Below, one piece after another: positions 34,730 through 46,566 of a DNA stretch of 64,000 nt (positions are counted from its first letter, which is position 1; each line of letters starts with the position of its first letter). The stretch is from contig CAVOUI010000006.1 of the NCBI GenBank assembly GCA_963699525.1, positions 1-64,000 on the forward strand, read 5' to 3'. A program made the position numbers and the translations under genes. Source of the stretch: SG8-41 sp963699525. GTDB taxonomy: Bacteria; Pseudomonadota; Gammaproteobacteria; Burkholderiales; SG8-41. The notes under the pieces were generated by a model. It was not told where the DNA came from and searched no databases. It was given only the letters and a program-made list of their open reading frames with translations.

Positions 34730-35953
34730 CTAGATCACGCCTTCCGCGCGCAGCTTCGCAATGGCCACATCGTCCAGTCGGAGCAGGTCGCGCAGCACCT
34801 CGCTCGTATGCTCGCCGAGGATGGGCGGCGGCGTCTTGTGCTCGAGGGGCGTGCCGGAGAATTTCATCGGGCTCGCGATCAGCGGCACCTTTCCGGCGAG
34901 CGGGTGCTCCAGCTCGATTCTCATCCCGCGCGCGGCGACCTGCGGCTCCTCGAACACCTGCTTCAGGTTGTTGATCGGGCCGTTCGGCACGCCCGCCGCC
35001 TCGAGCGCATCGCACCACTCCTGGGTCGTCCGCTTCCGGAAGATCTCCGCAAGGAGCGAGGTGATGGCGTCGCGGTTTTCCACCCGCTTCGAGTTGGTCG
35101 AGAAGCGCGGGTCGCGCGCGAGGTGCTGGCAGCCCGCCACCTCGCAGAACTTGCTGAACAGGTTGTCGTTGCCGCACGCCAGGATGACGTCCCCGTCCTT
35201 CGTCCTGAACGGCTGGTAGGGCACGATGTTCGGGTGCGCGTTGCCGATGCGCCCGGGCGCCTCCCCGGTCGCGAGGTAGTTCATGCCCTGGTTGGCGAGG
35301 ACACCGACCTGGGTGTCGAGCAGTGCCAGGTCGAGGTGCTGGCCCGCGCCGCTTTTCTCGCGGTGCGCGAGCGCGGCGCAAATCGCAACCGTCGCGTACA
35401 TCCCGGTCATGATGTCCGCGATCGGGATGCCCACGCGCTGCGGGCCGCCGCCGGGAAGATCGTCGCGCTCCCCGGTGATGCTCATGACCCCGCCCATGCC
35501 CTGGATCATGAAGTCGTAGCCGGGCCGCTCCCGGTACGGCCCGGTCTGGCCAAAGCCGGTCACCGAACAGTAAATGATCCGCGGATTGATCTTCTTCAGG
35601 TCCTCGTAGCCGAGCCCGTAGCGCGCGAGATCGCCCACCTTGTAGTTCTCGATCAGCACGTCGGACTGCCGCGCGAGGCCGCGCACGATGTCCTGCCCGC
35701 CCGGTTTCGAGAGGTTGACGGTGACCGATTTCTTGCCGCGGTTGGCGGAGGCGAAATAGGCCGACTCCTTCGTGTCCGCGCCGCTCCGGTCCTTCAGCCA
35801 CGGCGGGCCGAAGGCGCGCGAGTCGTCGCCGGCGCCGGGGCGCTCGATCTTGATCACCTCGGCGCCCAGATCGGCGAGGTTCTGCCCGCACCATGGCCCC
35901 GCGAGCACGCGCGAGAGGTCGAGCACCCGGATATGCGAAAGCGGTCCCGGCAT
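34730..35953 (-). CDS. Class III CoA-transferase (CaiB/BaiF/Frc family)
   Basis: A 407-residue protein. VLDLSRVLAGPWCGQNLADLGAEVIKIE is the family N-terminus, NRGKKSVTVNL follows, and Asp180 in VGIPIADIMTGM matches the catalytic aspartate that forms the acyl anhydride. GQHLDLALLDTQ and the C-terminal ILGEHTSEVL are also usual. It moves CoA between carboxylic acids. The enoyl-CoA hydratase gene ends eight bases upstream, so the pair probably activates and then hydrates a carboxylic acid. Confidence 0.88.
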   Translation of the reverse strand: MPGPLSHIRVLDLSRVLAGPWCGQNLADLGAEVIKIERPGAGDDSRAFGPPWLKDRSGADTKESAYFASANRGKKSVTVNLSKPGGQDIVRGLARQSDVLIENYKVGDLARYGLGYEDLKKINPRIIYCSVTGFGQTGPYRERPGYDFMIQGMGGVMSITGERDDLPGGGPQRVGIPIADIMTGMYATVAICAALAHREKSGAGQHLDLALLDTQVGVLANQGMNYLATGEAPGRIGNAHPNIVPYQPFRTKDGDVILACGNDNLFSKFCEVAGCQHLARDPRFSTNSKRVENRDAITSLLAEIFRKRTTQEWCDALEAAGVPNGPINNLKQVFEEPQVAARGMRIELEHPLAGKVPLIASPMKFSGTPLEHKTPPPILGEHTSEVLRDLLRLDDVAIAKLRAEGVI

Positions 35954-35960
35954 CGGGCGG

Positions 35961-36749
35961 TCACCTTCCCGCGAACTTCGGCTTCTGCTTCGCGGCAAAC
36001 GCGCCCATGCCAATGCGGTAGTCTTCCGTGGCGAAATACGCGAAATTTTCCGCGATCTCCGCCTCGGTGAGCGGCGACGGCCGCGGCGCGAGCCGCCGGA
36101 CGAACCGTTTGTGCCAGCGATGGACGAGCGGCGCGCCCCCGGCAATGCGGCGCGCGGCGGCGTAGACCTCGGCTTCCAACTCCGCATCGGGCACGACCCG
36201 CGTCAGCAGCCCTTTCGCGAGTGCCTCGCTCGCGTCCCACATGCGCCCCTCAACCAGGATCTCCAGTGCAACGGCGCGTCCAGTGAGCGGCAGCAGCGCC
36301 GCGAGTTCGTCGTAGGCGATGGCGAATCCCAGCCGGTTGATCGGCACCCCGAAACGCCCCGATTCGCCGGCAATGCGCAGGTCGCACATGCACGCGATTT
36401 CGAGCCCGCCCCCTGCGCACGGTCCGTGAATCATTGCGACCGTCGGGTGCCGGCATTTGTCCACCGCCTCCAGCGCGCCGTGCACATACTGGCGGTGGTA
36501 GACCATTCCTTGCGCAGCGTTATCGCGCGCCGTGGCGAATTCCGCGATATCGGCGCCGGCCGCAAACGCTTCGCTCCCTGCCCCGCGCAGCACAACGCAG
36601 CGCAACGCGTCGTCCGCGGAGAGCTCGTCCATCGCGCGCGCGAGCTCCCGCCACATCGCGACCGTCAGCGCGTTGAGCTTGGCGGGGTTGCTCAGCGTGA
36701 CGGTTGCGATCGCTCCGTCGCGCTCGACGAGAATGCGGGAATGAGTCAC
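35961..36749 (-). CDS. Enoyl-CoA hydratase/isomerase family protein
   Basis: A 262-residue crotonase-fold protein. AFAAGADIAEFA (about 60-71) and IHGPCAGGGLEIACMCDLRIA (about 106-126) form the CoA oxyanion-hole regions; GVPINRLGFAIAYDELAALLPLTG is the second active-site segment. No peroxisomal-type extras. With the CoA-transferase just downstream it likely forms an operon acting on an unsaturated acyl-CoA. The specific reaction (hydration or isomerisation) is not decided by the visible residues. Confidence 0.85.
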   Translation of the reverse strand: MTHSRILVERDGAIATVTLSNPAKLNALTVAMWRELARAMDELSADDALRCVVLRGAGSEAFAAGADIAEFATARDNAAQGMVYHRQYVHGALEAVDKCRHPTVAMIHGPCAGGGLEIACMCDLRIAGESGRFGVPINRLGFAIAYDELAALLPLTGRAVALEILVEGRMWDASEALAKGLLTRVVPDAELEAEVYAAARRIAGGAPLVHRWHKRFVRRLAPRPSPLTEAEIAENFAYFATEDYRIGMGAFAAKQKPKFAGR

Positions 36750-36778
36750 GTCGCGGTTCCAGGGCGCGTTATTCTACA

Positions 36779-37507
36779 ATGCACCCCACGCCGATGAATT
36801 CCACGACCGGAATCGAGGCCATCCGGCGCGAGGTCGGGATCTGCATGTTCGACCTCTACGGCACGATCGTCGACATGCAGGGCGGACTCACGCGGGCGGT
36901 GACGCCCTATCTCAGTTCCAAGGGATCGGCGATCGAGCCGGGGCGTCTTGTGACCTGGTGGCGCCGCACCCATTTCGAGAATTCCATGATCGACGCCCTG
37001 CTGCACCGGGCGCATACCCCCTACCGCGAGATCGGCCGCATCTCGCTTTCCTACACGCTTGAACGCGCCGGCGTCCCGCACACGCAGGACGAAGTGAGGG
37101 GACTCGTCGCCGAGATCGAGCGGCTGCAGCCTTTTCCGGACGTCGTGGCGGCGCTGACGCGCCTCCAGCGGAAATACCGCCTGGTGATCCTGTCCAATGG
37201 CGACCCCGATATGCTGGACGCGATCCAGCCTCGCCTGGGCGTCGAGTTCGACCGCGTCATCTCGGTCGCCGAGGCGGGCAGCTTCAAGCCGCACGCCGCG
37301 ACCTACCGCAAGGCGGCGGAGATCCTGGCCGCCCGCCCCAGCGAGATCCTGTTCGTGGCGAACCACGCCTTCGATTGCGTGGGCGCGAAAGCCTTTGGCA
37401 TGCGCGCCGCGTTCGTCGACCGCCGCAAGCGGCCGTTCGGCGACTGGCCCTATCAGCCCGACCTCGTCGTCGTCGATTTCCGGGAACTCGCCGACGCGCT
37501 TGCGTGA
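36779..37507 (+). CDS. Haloacid dehalogenase type II family hydrolase
   Basis: A 242-residue HAD protein. Asp25 in MFDLYGTIVD is the nucleophile, RLVILSNGDPDML supplies the Ser/Asn of motif II, SFKPHAATY the lysine of motif III, and FVANHAFDCVGAKAFGM motif IV. This layout is that of L-2-haloacid dehalogenases; the usual dehalogenase Arg/aromatic set is not obvious, so a phosphatase role is possible. ATG 36779 is used; ATG 36794 is the alternative. Confidence 0.8.
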   Translation: MHPTPMNSTTGIEAIRREVGICMFDLYGTIVDMQGGLTRAVTPYLSSKGSAIEPGRLVTWWRRTHFENSMIDALLHRAHTPYREIGRISLSYTLERAGVPHTQDEVRGLVAEIERLQPFPDVVAALTRLQRKYRLVILSNGDPDMLDAIQPRLGVEFDRVISVAEAGSFKPHAATYRKAAEILAARPSEILFVANHAFDCVGAKAFGMRAAFVDRRKRPFGDWPYQPDLVVVDFRELADALA

Positions 37508-37592
37508 GCCCCGCGTTCTCGGTTAAGTTTCCCAGGCAGGAACCGGCGCACAGGCCGGGCCGCGAATAATCCGGAGGAGAGGAGGAACAGCC

Positions 37593-38549
37593 ATGATCAC
37601 CCGATTGACGGCAGCCATCGCGCTTCTGCTCGCCGCGGCAGGCGCAGCCGCGCAGGACTGGCCGACACGCGCCATCACCATCACGGTGCCCAATCCGCCG
37701 GGCGGAATGAACCAGATTCACGCCCAGCCGCTCTCCGCGGTGATCGAACGGCTCACCAAGCAGCCGGCGCCGGTGGTGAACCGGCCCGGCGGCACCGCGG
37801 CGGTCGGCACAGCCTACGTCGCGAACCAGCCGGACGGCTACAACATCCTGGTCACGACGCCCAATCTCTATCTCGTGATCGAGAAGGACAAGCTCTACGG
37901 CATCAAGTCGCCGTTCACTCTCGACCAGATCGCGCTGCTCGCGCTGCTCTCCGCCGACCCCCTGATCATGGTCGTGCATCCTTCGCTGCCGGTGAAGAGC
38001 GCCAAGGAGCTGGTGGCCCTGGCCCGGTCCCGGCCGAACGAGCTCGTGTTCTCGACTTCGGGCCCGTACGGCATCACGCACACGCCCCAGGCGCTGTTCA
38101 TGGAGGCCACCAAGACCAAGATGAGGCACCTGCCGACCACCGGCGGCGGGCCGGCGATCACGCAGGCCCTCGGCGGCCACGCCCAGGTGACAGGCGGCGG
38201 GCCGGCGGCAATCTACCCCTACGTCCAGTCAGGCAAGCTGCGCGCGATCGCGAGCTGGGGCGTCAAGCCGCATCCGTCGATGCCGCAAGTGCCGACGTTC
38301 AAGTCGCAGGGCATCGATATCGAGGCCTACCTCTGGGTGGGGCTCTTCACCTCCTCGGGCGTGCCCGAGCCGGTCCAGCTCAAGATGCGGGAAATGATCG
38401 CCAAGGTGGCCGCCGATCCCCAGTTCAGGCAGGCGCTCGAGAACGTCCAGGTGGTGCCGGACTACCGCGACGCGCCCGAATTCAGGAAATTCTTCGACGC
38501 CGACTACAAGCGCATGGCGGGCGCGATCAAGGCCATCGGCAAGCTCTGA
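37593..38549 (+). CDS. Bug/TctC family periplasmic receptor, divergent
   Basis: A 318-residue receptor with signal peptide ITRLTAAIALLLAAAGAAA and AGGAGGAACA ribosome-binding site. The first ligand loop reads VPNPPGGMNQIHA rather than PFPPGGxxD, and the usual YKG motif is replaced by TTGGGPAITQALGGHAQV, so its ligand probably differs from those of the other Bug proteins here. Its stop overlaps the ATG of the enolase-superfamily gene (TGATG), tying uptake to that enzyme. Confidence 0.85.
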   Translation: MITRLTAAIALLLAAAGAAAQDWPTRAITITVPNPPGGMNQIHAQPLSAVIERLTKQPAPVVNRPGGTAAVGTAYVANQPDGYNILVTTPNLYLVIEKDKLYGIKSPFTLDQIALLALLSADPLIMVVHPSLPVKSAKELVALARSRPNELVFSTSGPYGITHTPQALFMEATKTKMRHLPTTGGGPAITQALGGHAQVTGGGPAAIYPYVQSGKLRAIASWGVKPHPSMPQVPTFKSQGIDIEAYLWVGLFTSSGVPEPVQLKMREMIAKVAADPQFRQALENVQVVPDYRDAPEFRKFFDADYKRMAGAIKAIGKL

Positions 38550-39661
38550 TGAAGATCCGGCGCATCGAGCCCATCGCCGTCAGCCTGCCGATGGCGAAGC
38601 CCCTCAAGATGTCGTTCGAGGAGGTCAAGAGCGCCGAGAACCTGCTGGTGCGGCTGGAGGCCGACGGCGTCGTGGGTTGGGGCGGGGCTGCCGCCGCGCC
38701 GACCATGACGGGCGAGACGGTGGCGAGCATGTCCGCCGCCATCCGCTACCTCGCGCCAAAGCTCGAGGGCATGCCCCTCGACGATATCGATGCGGTCATG
38801 GCCCGCGCCGGCAACTACCTCTACGGCAACAACTCCGCCAAGTCCGTGATCGAGATGGCGCTGCACGATGCGCTCGGCCGCACGCAGGGCAAGCCCGCCC
38901 ATGACCTGCTCGGTGGCAAGCGGCGCGACCGGGTCGCGGTCCTGCGCATGGTCGGCACCGGGAAGGGCACGGCCGCCGACGTGGCGGACGCGCAGCGCGG
39001 CCGCGCCGACGGCTACGTCGCGTTCAAGATCAAGGTCGGCGTCGCCGGGCCACGGCGAGGACGCCGAGCGCACCCGCAGGAATCTGCGAGGCGCTCGGAG
39101 GCGGGGGCAATCTCCTCATCTGCGCCGACGCCAATCAGGGCTGGACCCCCGAGGACGCCGTGACCTACGCGCGCGCAGTCGCCGACACCGCGCTGGCGTA
39201 CTTCGAGCAGCCGGTCGCCGCGCATGACATCGAGGGCATGGCCGCGGTCGCGCGCGCGAGCCGCATCCCGGTCGGCTGCGACGAGGGGTTGCATTCGCTC
39301 GAGGACCTCAAGCGCCACCACGATGCCCGTGCCGCGGGCGGGTTCAGCCTGAAGACCATCAAGCTGGGCGGCACTGAAGCCGGTCATGGACGCGGGTCTG
39401 CTCTGCGAGAAGCTCGGCATGAAGGTGAACCTCGCCTCCAAGATGGCGGAAACCGGCGTCTCGACCGCCGCACTGCTCCACCTCGCGGCGGCGCTGCCCG
39501 CGGTGGACTGGGGCGTGGGACTCTCCAGCCCCTATCTCACCGACGACATCGTCAAGCGACCGATCGTGGTCGCGAATGGCCACGTCTCGGTGCCCGCCGG
39601 CCCCGGTTTGGGGATAGAAGTCGACGAGGCGAAGGTCCGCCGCTACGCCCGGGAAGCGTGA
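38549..39661 (+). CDS. Mandelate racemase/muconate lactonizing enzyme family protein (three frameshifts)
   Basis: Corrected length about 369 residues. The N-terminal capping domain runs from KIRRIEPIAVSLPMAKPLKM, and the barrel shows AFKIKVG with the KxK catalytic pair, then ICADANQGW (metal Asp), YFEQPVA (metal Glu), GCDEGLHS (metal Asp/Glu) and NLASKMAETGVSTAALLHLA. Extra bases near 39046, 39078 and 39368 break the frame; they sum to +3, so the last part returns to the first frame. The enzyme should act on a carboxylate by abstracting the alpha proton, perhaps the acid bound by the coupled Bug receptor. Confidence 0.78.
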
Positions 39662-40558
39662 TCAGAGCTGGATCTTGGGATCGAGCCAGTCCCGCAGCGA
39701 ATCGCCGAACAGGTTGAAGGCGAACACCGCGAGGCTGATCGCGATGCCGGGGAAGACGATCATCCACGGCGCCTGCTGGTAGAAATCCGCCGCCGCGCCC
39801 GACAGCATCAGCCCCCATGACGGCGTCGGCTCCGTCACACCCAGGCCAAGGAACGAGAGCGAAGCCTCCGCGAGAATCGCCTGCGCAACGAACGCCGTCA
39901 GCAGGATCAGGTACGGCGCCACCACGTTGGGAATCATGTGGCGGAAGATGATGCGCGCGTGCGAATAGCCGGCGGCGCGCGCCGCGTCCACGTACGGCAT
40001 CTCGCGGATCGCGAGCGCGGAGGCACGCACCACGCGCTCCACTCTCGGCAGCATCGGCACCGCGATCGCGATGATGAGGTTGACGTCGATGCCGAGCACG
40101 ACGTGGTTGCCGAGCACGGCGACAACGGTGATCGCCAGCACGATGATCGGGAACGACAGCAGCACGTCCATCACGCCCTGGATCGACGAGATCGGTCCTG
40201 CCGCCGAAGTACGCCGACGCGACGCCGATCACCGCGCCGATCGTGCACCCCAGAAACGAGGCGATGAATCCGATCGCGAGCGCCGTGCGCGCGCCGTAGA
40301 TGATGCGGGAGGCGACGTCGCGCCCGAACGAATCGGTGCCGAGCCAGTGCGCGGCCGACGGCGCGCGCCAGCTGCGCCGCGTAATCCACCGTCAGCGGAT
40401 CGAATGGCGCGACCCACTGCGCGAACGCGGCGCAGACGCACATCGCGACGATGATGACGAGGCCCGCCGCCCCCAGCGGCTGCTGCGTCATGAACAGCAG
40501 CACCGGGTGCCTGCGCTTCGGCACCTTGTAGGTAATCGCAGCTGCCGCTGTCGCTCAT
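39662..40558 (-). CDS. Peptide/nickel-type ABC transporter permease, DppC-like (three frameshifts)
   Basis: Corrected length about 298 residues. N-terminus reads MSDSGS then, after an extra base, AITYKVPKRRHPVLLF. Extra bases near 40375 and 40200 also break the frame. The central part shows LGTDSFGRDVASRIIYGAR, the DppC-type periplasmic motif, GVMDVLLSFPIIVLAI, and the EAA loop in AIREMPYVDAARAAGYSHARIIFRHMIPN. It ends SLRDWLDPKIQL. Last gene of a four-gene operon on the minus strand. Confidence 0.8.
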
Positions 40559-40587
40559 CGGTGATTACCCGTCACTGATCGCTCGCA

Positions 40588-41544
40588 CTAGCGGTAGCGA
40601 ATTCGTGGATCGAGGAACGCGTACATCAGGTCCATCACGAAGTTCACCAGCACGAAGAACACCGACACCAGCAGCACCAGCGCCTGGATCATGGTGAAGT
40701 CGCTGCGCGCGACCGCCTGCACGAAGAGCCTGCCGATGCCGTTCAGGTTGAACACCTGCTCGGTCACCACCAGCCCGCCGATCAGGAACGCGAACTCGAG
40801 CCCGATCACGGTGACCACCGGCAGCAGGGCGTTGCGCATCGCGTGGCGCGCCACCACCAGGCGCTCGATCACGCCCTTCGCGCGCGCGGTGCGGATGTAG
40901 TCCTCCTGCAGCACCTCCAGGATCGAGGAGCGCATCATGCGCGTCGACACCGCCGAGTAGCGGTAGCCCACCGCGAGCGCCGGCCAGATGAGCTGCGACA
41001 GGTTTTCCCACGGATCTTTTCAGGAAGCGGCGTGAAGGTGAGCGGCGGAATCCACGAGAAATAGGTAAGCAGCAGCAGGATCACGATCATCCCCAGCCAG
41101 AACGAGGGCACCGCGAGCCCCGCGATCGAGAACACGCGGATCGACTGGTCGATCCAGGTGTCCTTGAAGATCGCCGACAGGGTGCCGAGCGGCAGCGCGA
41201 GCAGGACGGCGAGTATGGTCGCCATGACGGCCACCTGGAGCGAGAGCTCGAGGCGGATGCCGATTTCGTAGGCGACCGATTTCCCGGTCCACATCGAGAC
41301 GCCGAAGTCGCCCTGCAGCACGCCCCAGAACCACTTGAGGAACTGCACGTGGAGCGGCTGGTCGAGCCCGAGCCGCGCGCGCTCGGCCTCGATCACGTGC
41401 CTGCGGGATGTTCGCCCCGCCCTCGAACAGCATCTGTCGCACGGGTCGCCCGGGCATCAGCCGCAGCAGCAGGAACACCAGCACCGCGACCCCGAGCAGC
41501 GTCGGGATCATCAGCAGGAAGCGGTGGAGGATGAAGCGCAGCAC
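40588..41544 (-). CDS. Peptide/nickel-type ABC transporter permease, DppB-like (two frameshifts)
   Basis: Corrected length about 318 residues. GTG 41544 starts LRFILHRFLLMIPTLLGVAV; RLGLDQPLHVQFLKWFWGVLQGDFG is the DppB periplasmic region, and YIRTARAKGVIERLVVARHAMRNALLP carries the EAA loop. An extra base near 41400 and a missing base near 41029 (the only clear deletion in this part) break the frame. The C-terminus MYAFLDPRIRYR is typical. Operon partner of the DppC-like gene. Confidence 0.8.
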
Positions 41545-41634
41545 TGCGGACGCGTGACGATTAAGGGTGACGTAAGGGGACGTGAAGGGCGAACCCGGCG
41601 GCTTCACTCGTCTCGTCACCGTCTCGTCACTCGC

Positions 41635-43219
41635 CTACTGATCGAGCCAGACGTCCGACAGGTCCTGCCCCACGTAGTGGCTCGGCGTGATGTGCCAGCC
41701 CTTCATCACCTTGTGGTGCACGATGATGCGGTGCCACCAGATGGTCGGGATGGTGTAGGCCTGCTCCAGCGCGCGCTTCTCGAACTCGCGCAGGATCGCG
41801 TAGCGCTTCTTCTTGTCGAGCTCGCCCGACTGCTTGTCGAAGAGGTCGTCGAGCACGCGGTCGGTCTGCTGCGCGTAGTTGATCGCCGAGCGGTCGTGCG
41901 ACAGGTACTTCTGCAGCTGCAGGTTCGGCTCGTCCATGAAGTCGCAGTTGAAGTCGAGCGCGGCGTCGAACGTCGGCTTGTCGCGCTGCTGCGCCGCGAG
42001 ATAGAGCCGCGTCTCGAGCTGCTCGTGCTTGACGTTCACGCCGACCTGCCGCCACTGGTCGATGAGGAACACGCCCACCGGCGTATACGGCATCGCCACG
42101 TTGCGGTTGGTAAGCGTGAAACGTGAGGTTGGGCACGCCTGCCGCGGCAAGCAGCTTCCGCGCCTCCGCGCGCGAGGCATTGATGTCCTTCGAGAAACCG
42201 GGATAGGTCAGGAGCTCGTTCTCCGATACCGCGAGTTCGTAGCCCGGACGCAGTATGCCGCCGACGTCGCGCACCAGCGCGACCCTGGAGAGCGCCTGCG
42301 CGCCGCCCCAGCGGTCGATCGCGAGCGACAAGCGCCTTGCGCACGCGCTGGTCGTCGAACGGCTTCTTCTTGGTGTTGAAGGTCACGACCAGCGAGCATA
42401 CCCACGGCGCTTTCCTGCACTACTGCCTTCTCGCCCGAGCGCCTTCACCAGCCGGTCGCGGTCGGCCGGCGACTGACCGCGGAATTCGACCAGCACCTCG
42501 CCCGCGGCGAGCGCATTCACCATCGGCGCGCCGGCGATGAAGATGGCGATGTAGCCGTTGAGGTACGGCCGGCCCTTGCGGAAGTAGCCGTCGAACTTGC
42601 GGCCGGTCCAGTGCGAGCCCGCCACGTGCTCGACGAAGGTGAACGGTCCCGTGCCCATGACGTTGCGCTCGGGAAGCGCGGGTCCTGCTTCAGCTTCGCC
42701 GCGCTGTAGACGCAGTCCCACGGGCTCGCGAAGTTGCTCAGCATCGAGGCGTTCGCGCTTCTTCAGCTTGAATACCACCGTGAGCGGATCCGGCGTCTCG
42801 ATCGACGTCGATGTCCGCGTAGCTCGCCTCGCGCAGCGACCGCACCCCCGGGGGCGGGTTGCGCAGGCGGTCGTAGGTCGCCTTGATGTCCTCGGAGGAG
42901 AACGTCGAGCCGTCGTGGAACTTCACGCCCTTGTGCAGCTTGAAGGTGTAGGTCAGCCCGTCCTTCGATACCGTCCACGATTCCGCGAGGTCGCCCTTGA
43001 TCGCCGGATACTTCGCGGTGTCGAACTTGAGCAGCGTGTTGTAGTGCGGGCGCACCGGGTGGATGAACGCGAACGAGGTCTGCGCGTGGCAGTCGTAGTT
43101 CGGCGGCTCGGCGCTCACCGCGAACTTGAGCAGCCCGCCGCACTTCGGCGTCTCGGCTGCCATCGCGCCGGCGGCAGCCAGCGCCGCCACGCCCATCAGC
43201 AAGGCAGAAATCGCTTCAT
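41635..43219 (-). pseudogene. Extracellular solute-binding protein family 5, heavily frameshifted
   Basis: Full-length span (about 528 codons) for a peptide/opine-type binding protein but with about six indels: near 43205 (missing base in the signal peptide), 42800, 42680, 42420, 42310 and 42120. Readable parts: signal MKRFL...LLMGVAALAAAGAMA, LKFAVSAEPPNYDCHA, TYTFKLHKGVKFHDGSTFSSED, GTGPFTFVEHVAGSHWTG, YTPVGVFLIDQWRQVGV, and the C-terminal WHITPSHYVGQDLSDVWLDQ. All domains survive and the density of errors matches the neighbours, so the gene may be intact in the organism. Confidence 0.7.
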
Positions 43220-43247
43220 GATCCCTCCTCCTTCTTTGTCGCCCCCT

Positions 43248-45325
<2,078 letters not shown>

Positions 45326-45361
45326 CCTCCGGGGAAGGCTTTTCTTATGGTGGGTCGGTTC

Positions 45362-45390
45362 AGGCTAGATACCACGATATGGATTGTCAA
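45362..45390 (-). promoter_or_regulatory. Sigma-70-like promoter of the peptide ABC operon
   Basis: Minus strand: TTGACA (45390-45385), 17-base spacer, TAGCCT (45367-45362). It sits about 37 bases upstream of the fused ATPase start, the first gene of the operon. Confidence 0.55.
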
Positions 45391-45678
45391 GTTGCCTCGA
45401 TCGCCGACACTTCGCGGTGGCTCGAGCATGCCCGGTGCATGGGCGTTGCGCGGCCGAACGACCCGTCCGCGAATACATCCAGTGACGTCTTGTCGCGAAG
45501 CTGCGCGTCAAGCCGCGTCCCATGCGGCTGTCGCCGATCGGCAAATTGGAATGCCGCACGGATTCAATCGATTGCCGGGCGCCGGGAGATGCGCGTTGCC
45601 GGAAGGCGACATTTTGGGCCAAAGCCGCGTTGCGCAGATGGTCACTAACAAATTGATTTTGTGACATTTGGCACTCCT

Positions 45679-45692
45679 GGCACGAATGTCGC
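45679..45692 (+). promoter_or_regulatory. Sigma-54 (RpoN)-like -24/-12 site
   Basis: CTGGCACGAATGTCGCG keeps GG (45679-45680) and GC (45691-45692) exactly ten bases apart, with TGGCACG as in the RpoN consensus; the -12 side is TCGC instead of TTGC. It lies about 67 bases upstream of the small secreted-protein gene. No activator binding site is identified. Confidence 0.45.
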
Positions 45693-45759
45693 GACGATTG
45701 ACCTGCGAGCCGAAATGGCTTTGCGCAGCACTCATCTTCAATTCTGAAGGAGGTGTTCG

Positions 45760-45972
45760 ATGAATTTCTGGAAGAACGTACGCGCAATCCTGTCCATGGC
45801 GCTGTTCGCCACGCTGGGCGGCACGGCGTTCGCGGCTATCACCGCGACATCGGCCGCGGTGCCCACGGGCGCAATCTTCAGCGCTTCGGACCTGCCGTCC
45901 CAGTCGCAGGACACTCCGGTTGACTGCAAGAAGAAGCCGGACGATCCGCGATGCAAAAACAAGCCCTACTAG
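45760..45972 (+). CDS. Small secreted protein with a two-cysteine tail
   Basis: A 70-residue protein I do not recognise. AAGGAGG precedes the ATG. The first 25 residues (WKNVRAILSMALFATLGGTAFA) form a clear signal peptide. The mature part is short and ends with PVDCKKKPDDPRCKNKPY: two Cys nine apart in a Lys/Asp-rich tail, possibly a disulfide loop or a metal site. Two BON-domain lipoproteins follow on the same strand, so an envelope-stress function is possible. Confidence 0.65.
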   Translation: MNFWKNVRAILSMALFATLGGTAFAAITATSAAVPTGAIFSASDLPSQSQDTPVDCKKKPDDPRCKNKPY

Positions 45973-46111
45973 CTTGAGCGATCCGGGGCGACGCCGCGCG
46001 ACCGCAACGGCGTCACAACCCCGCTGCGCCCCCCGAAGCGGTCGGCGCAGCTTTGCTCGCAAGGCTGCGTCTTGCTCGGGGGCTGGAAATACCACAGCTA
46101 TGGAGGTCCCC

Positions 46112-46537
46112 ATGAAATCGAAGATGACTCTCGGCAGGACACTCGGTCTTGCCCTCGCGGGCGCGCTGATGCTCGGCCTCGCCGCCTGCGATCCGCAACC
46201 GAAGGCCGACAAGCCCGGCAAGAATTTCGACAGCCTGGTACAAAACGCGGGTCGCGACCGTGAGTCGGCGCCGGCGCCTGCCCCGGCCCCGCAGAGCATG
46301 AATCAGTCCGGCGGACCCGCCCCCGACGCGGTACTGGAGGCGAGAGTGAAAGCTGCCCTCTCCGCCGATTCGGACCTGCGTTCGATCAGGGTGGAAGTCA
46401 AGTCAGCCGACGGTGTCGTCACGCTCTACGGCACCGCGGACACGCCCGCGAAAAGCCACCGGGCCGCCATGGTCGCCTTGAACGTGGACGGCGTCCGCTC
46501 GGTCCAGAACGCAATGGTCATCGTCAGGGGATCCTGA
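46112..46537 (+). CDS. BON-domain lipoprotein
   Basis: A 141-residue protein. Signal sequence ending in the lipobox LAAC (Cys near residue 26), a Pro/Ala linker (APAPAPAPQSMNQ), then one BON domain: LEARVKAALSADSDLRSIRVEV, GVVTLYGTADTPAKSHRAAMVA and GVRSVQNAMVI. BON domains bind phospholipid or help hold the envelope together (OsmY, DolP). GGAGG lies six bases before the ATG. It pairs with the next gene, another BON lipoprotein. Confidence 0.82.
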   Translation: MKSKMTLGRTLGLALAGALMLGLAACDPQPKADKPGKNFDSLVQNAGRDRESAPAPAPAPQSMNQSGGPAPDAVLEARVKAALSADSDLRSIRVEVKSADGVVTLYGTADTPAKSHRAAMVALNVDGVRSVQNAMVIVRGS

Positions 46538-46566
46538 CGGCCGATTCCAATATTCAGGAGCAGACT

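Larger units (their letters stand above)
45326..45759. other. 434-base intergenic region between divergent operons
   Basis: It holds the minus-strand promoter of the ABC transporter operon (about 45362-45390) and, on the plus strand, a sigma-54-like site (45679-45692) and a clear AAGGAGG ribosome-binding site before 45760. The middle (45400-45660) shows no coding signal I can support. A small inverted repeat (ACAAA...TTTGT near 45647-45662) precedes the sigma-54-like site. Confidence 0.5.

Noticed and set aside
43196..43247. Uncorrected C-terminus of the fused ATPase running to 43196.
   Set aside because: It is an out-of-frame Arg/Ala-rich tail; the corrected frame ends at 43248 with the expected Cys-containing DppF tail.
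45666..45680. A second TTGGCAC stretch just upstream of the sigma-54-like site.
   Set aside because: Ten bases on it has AC instead of GC, so it fails the -12 element.
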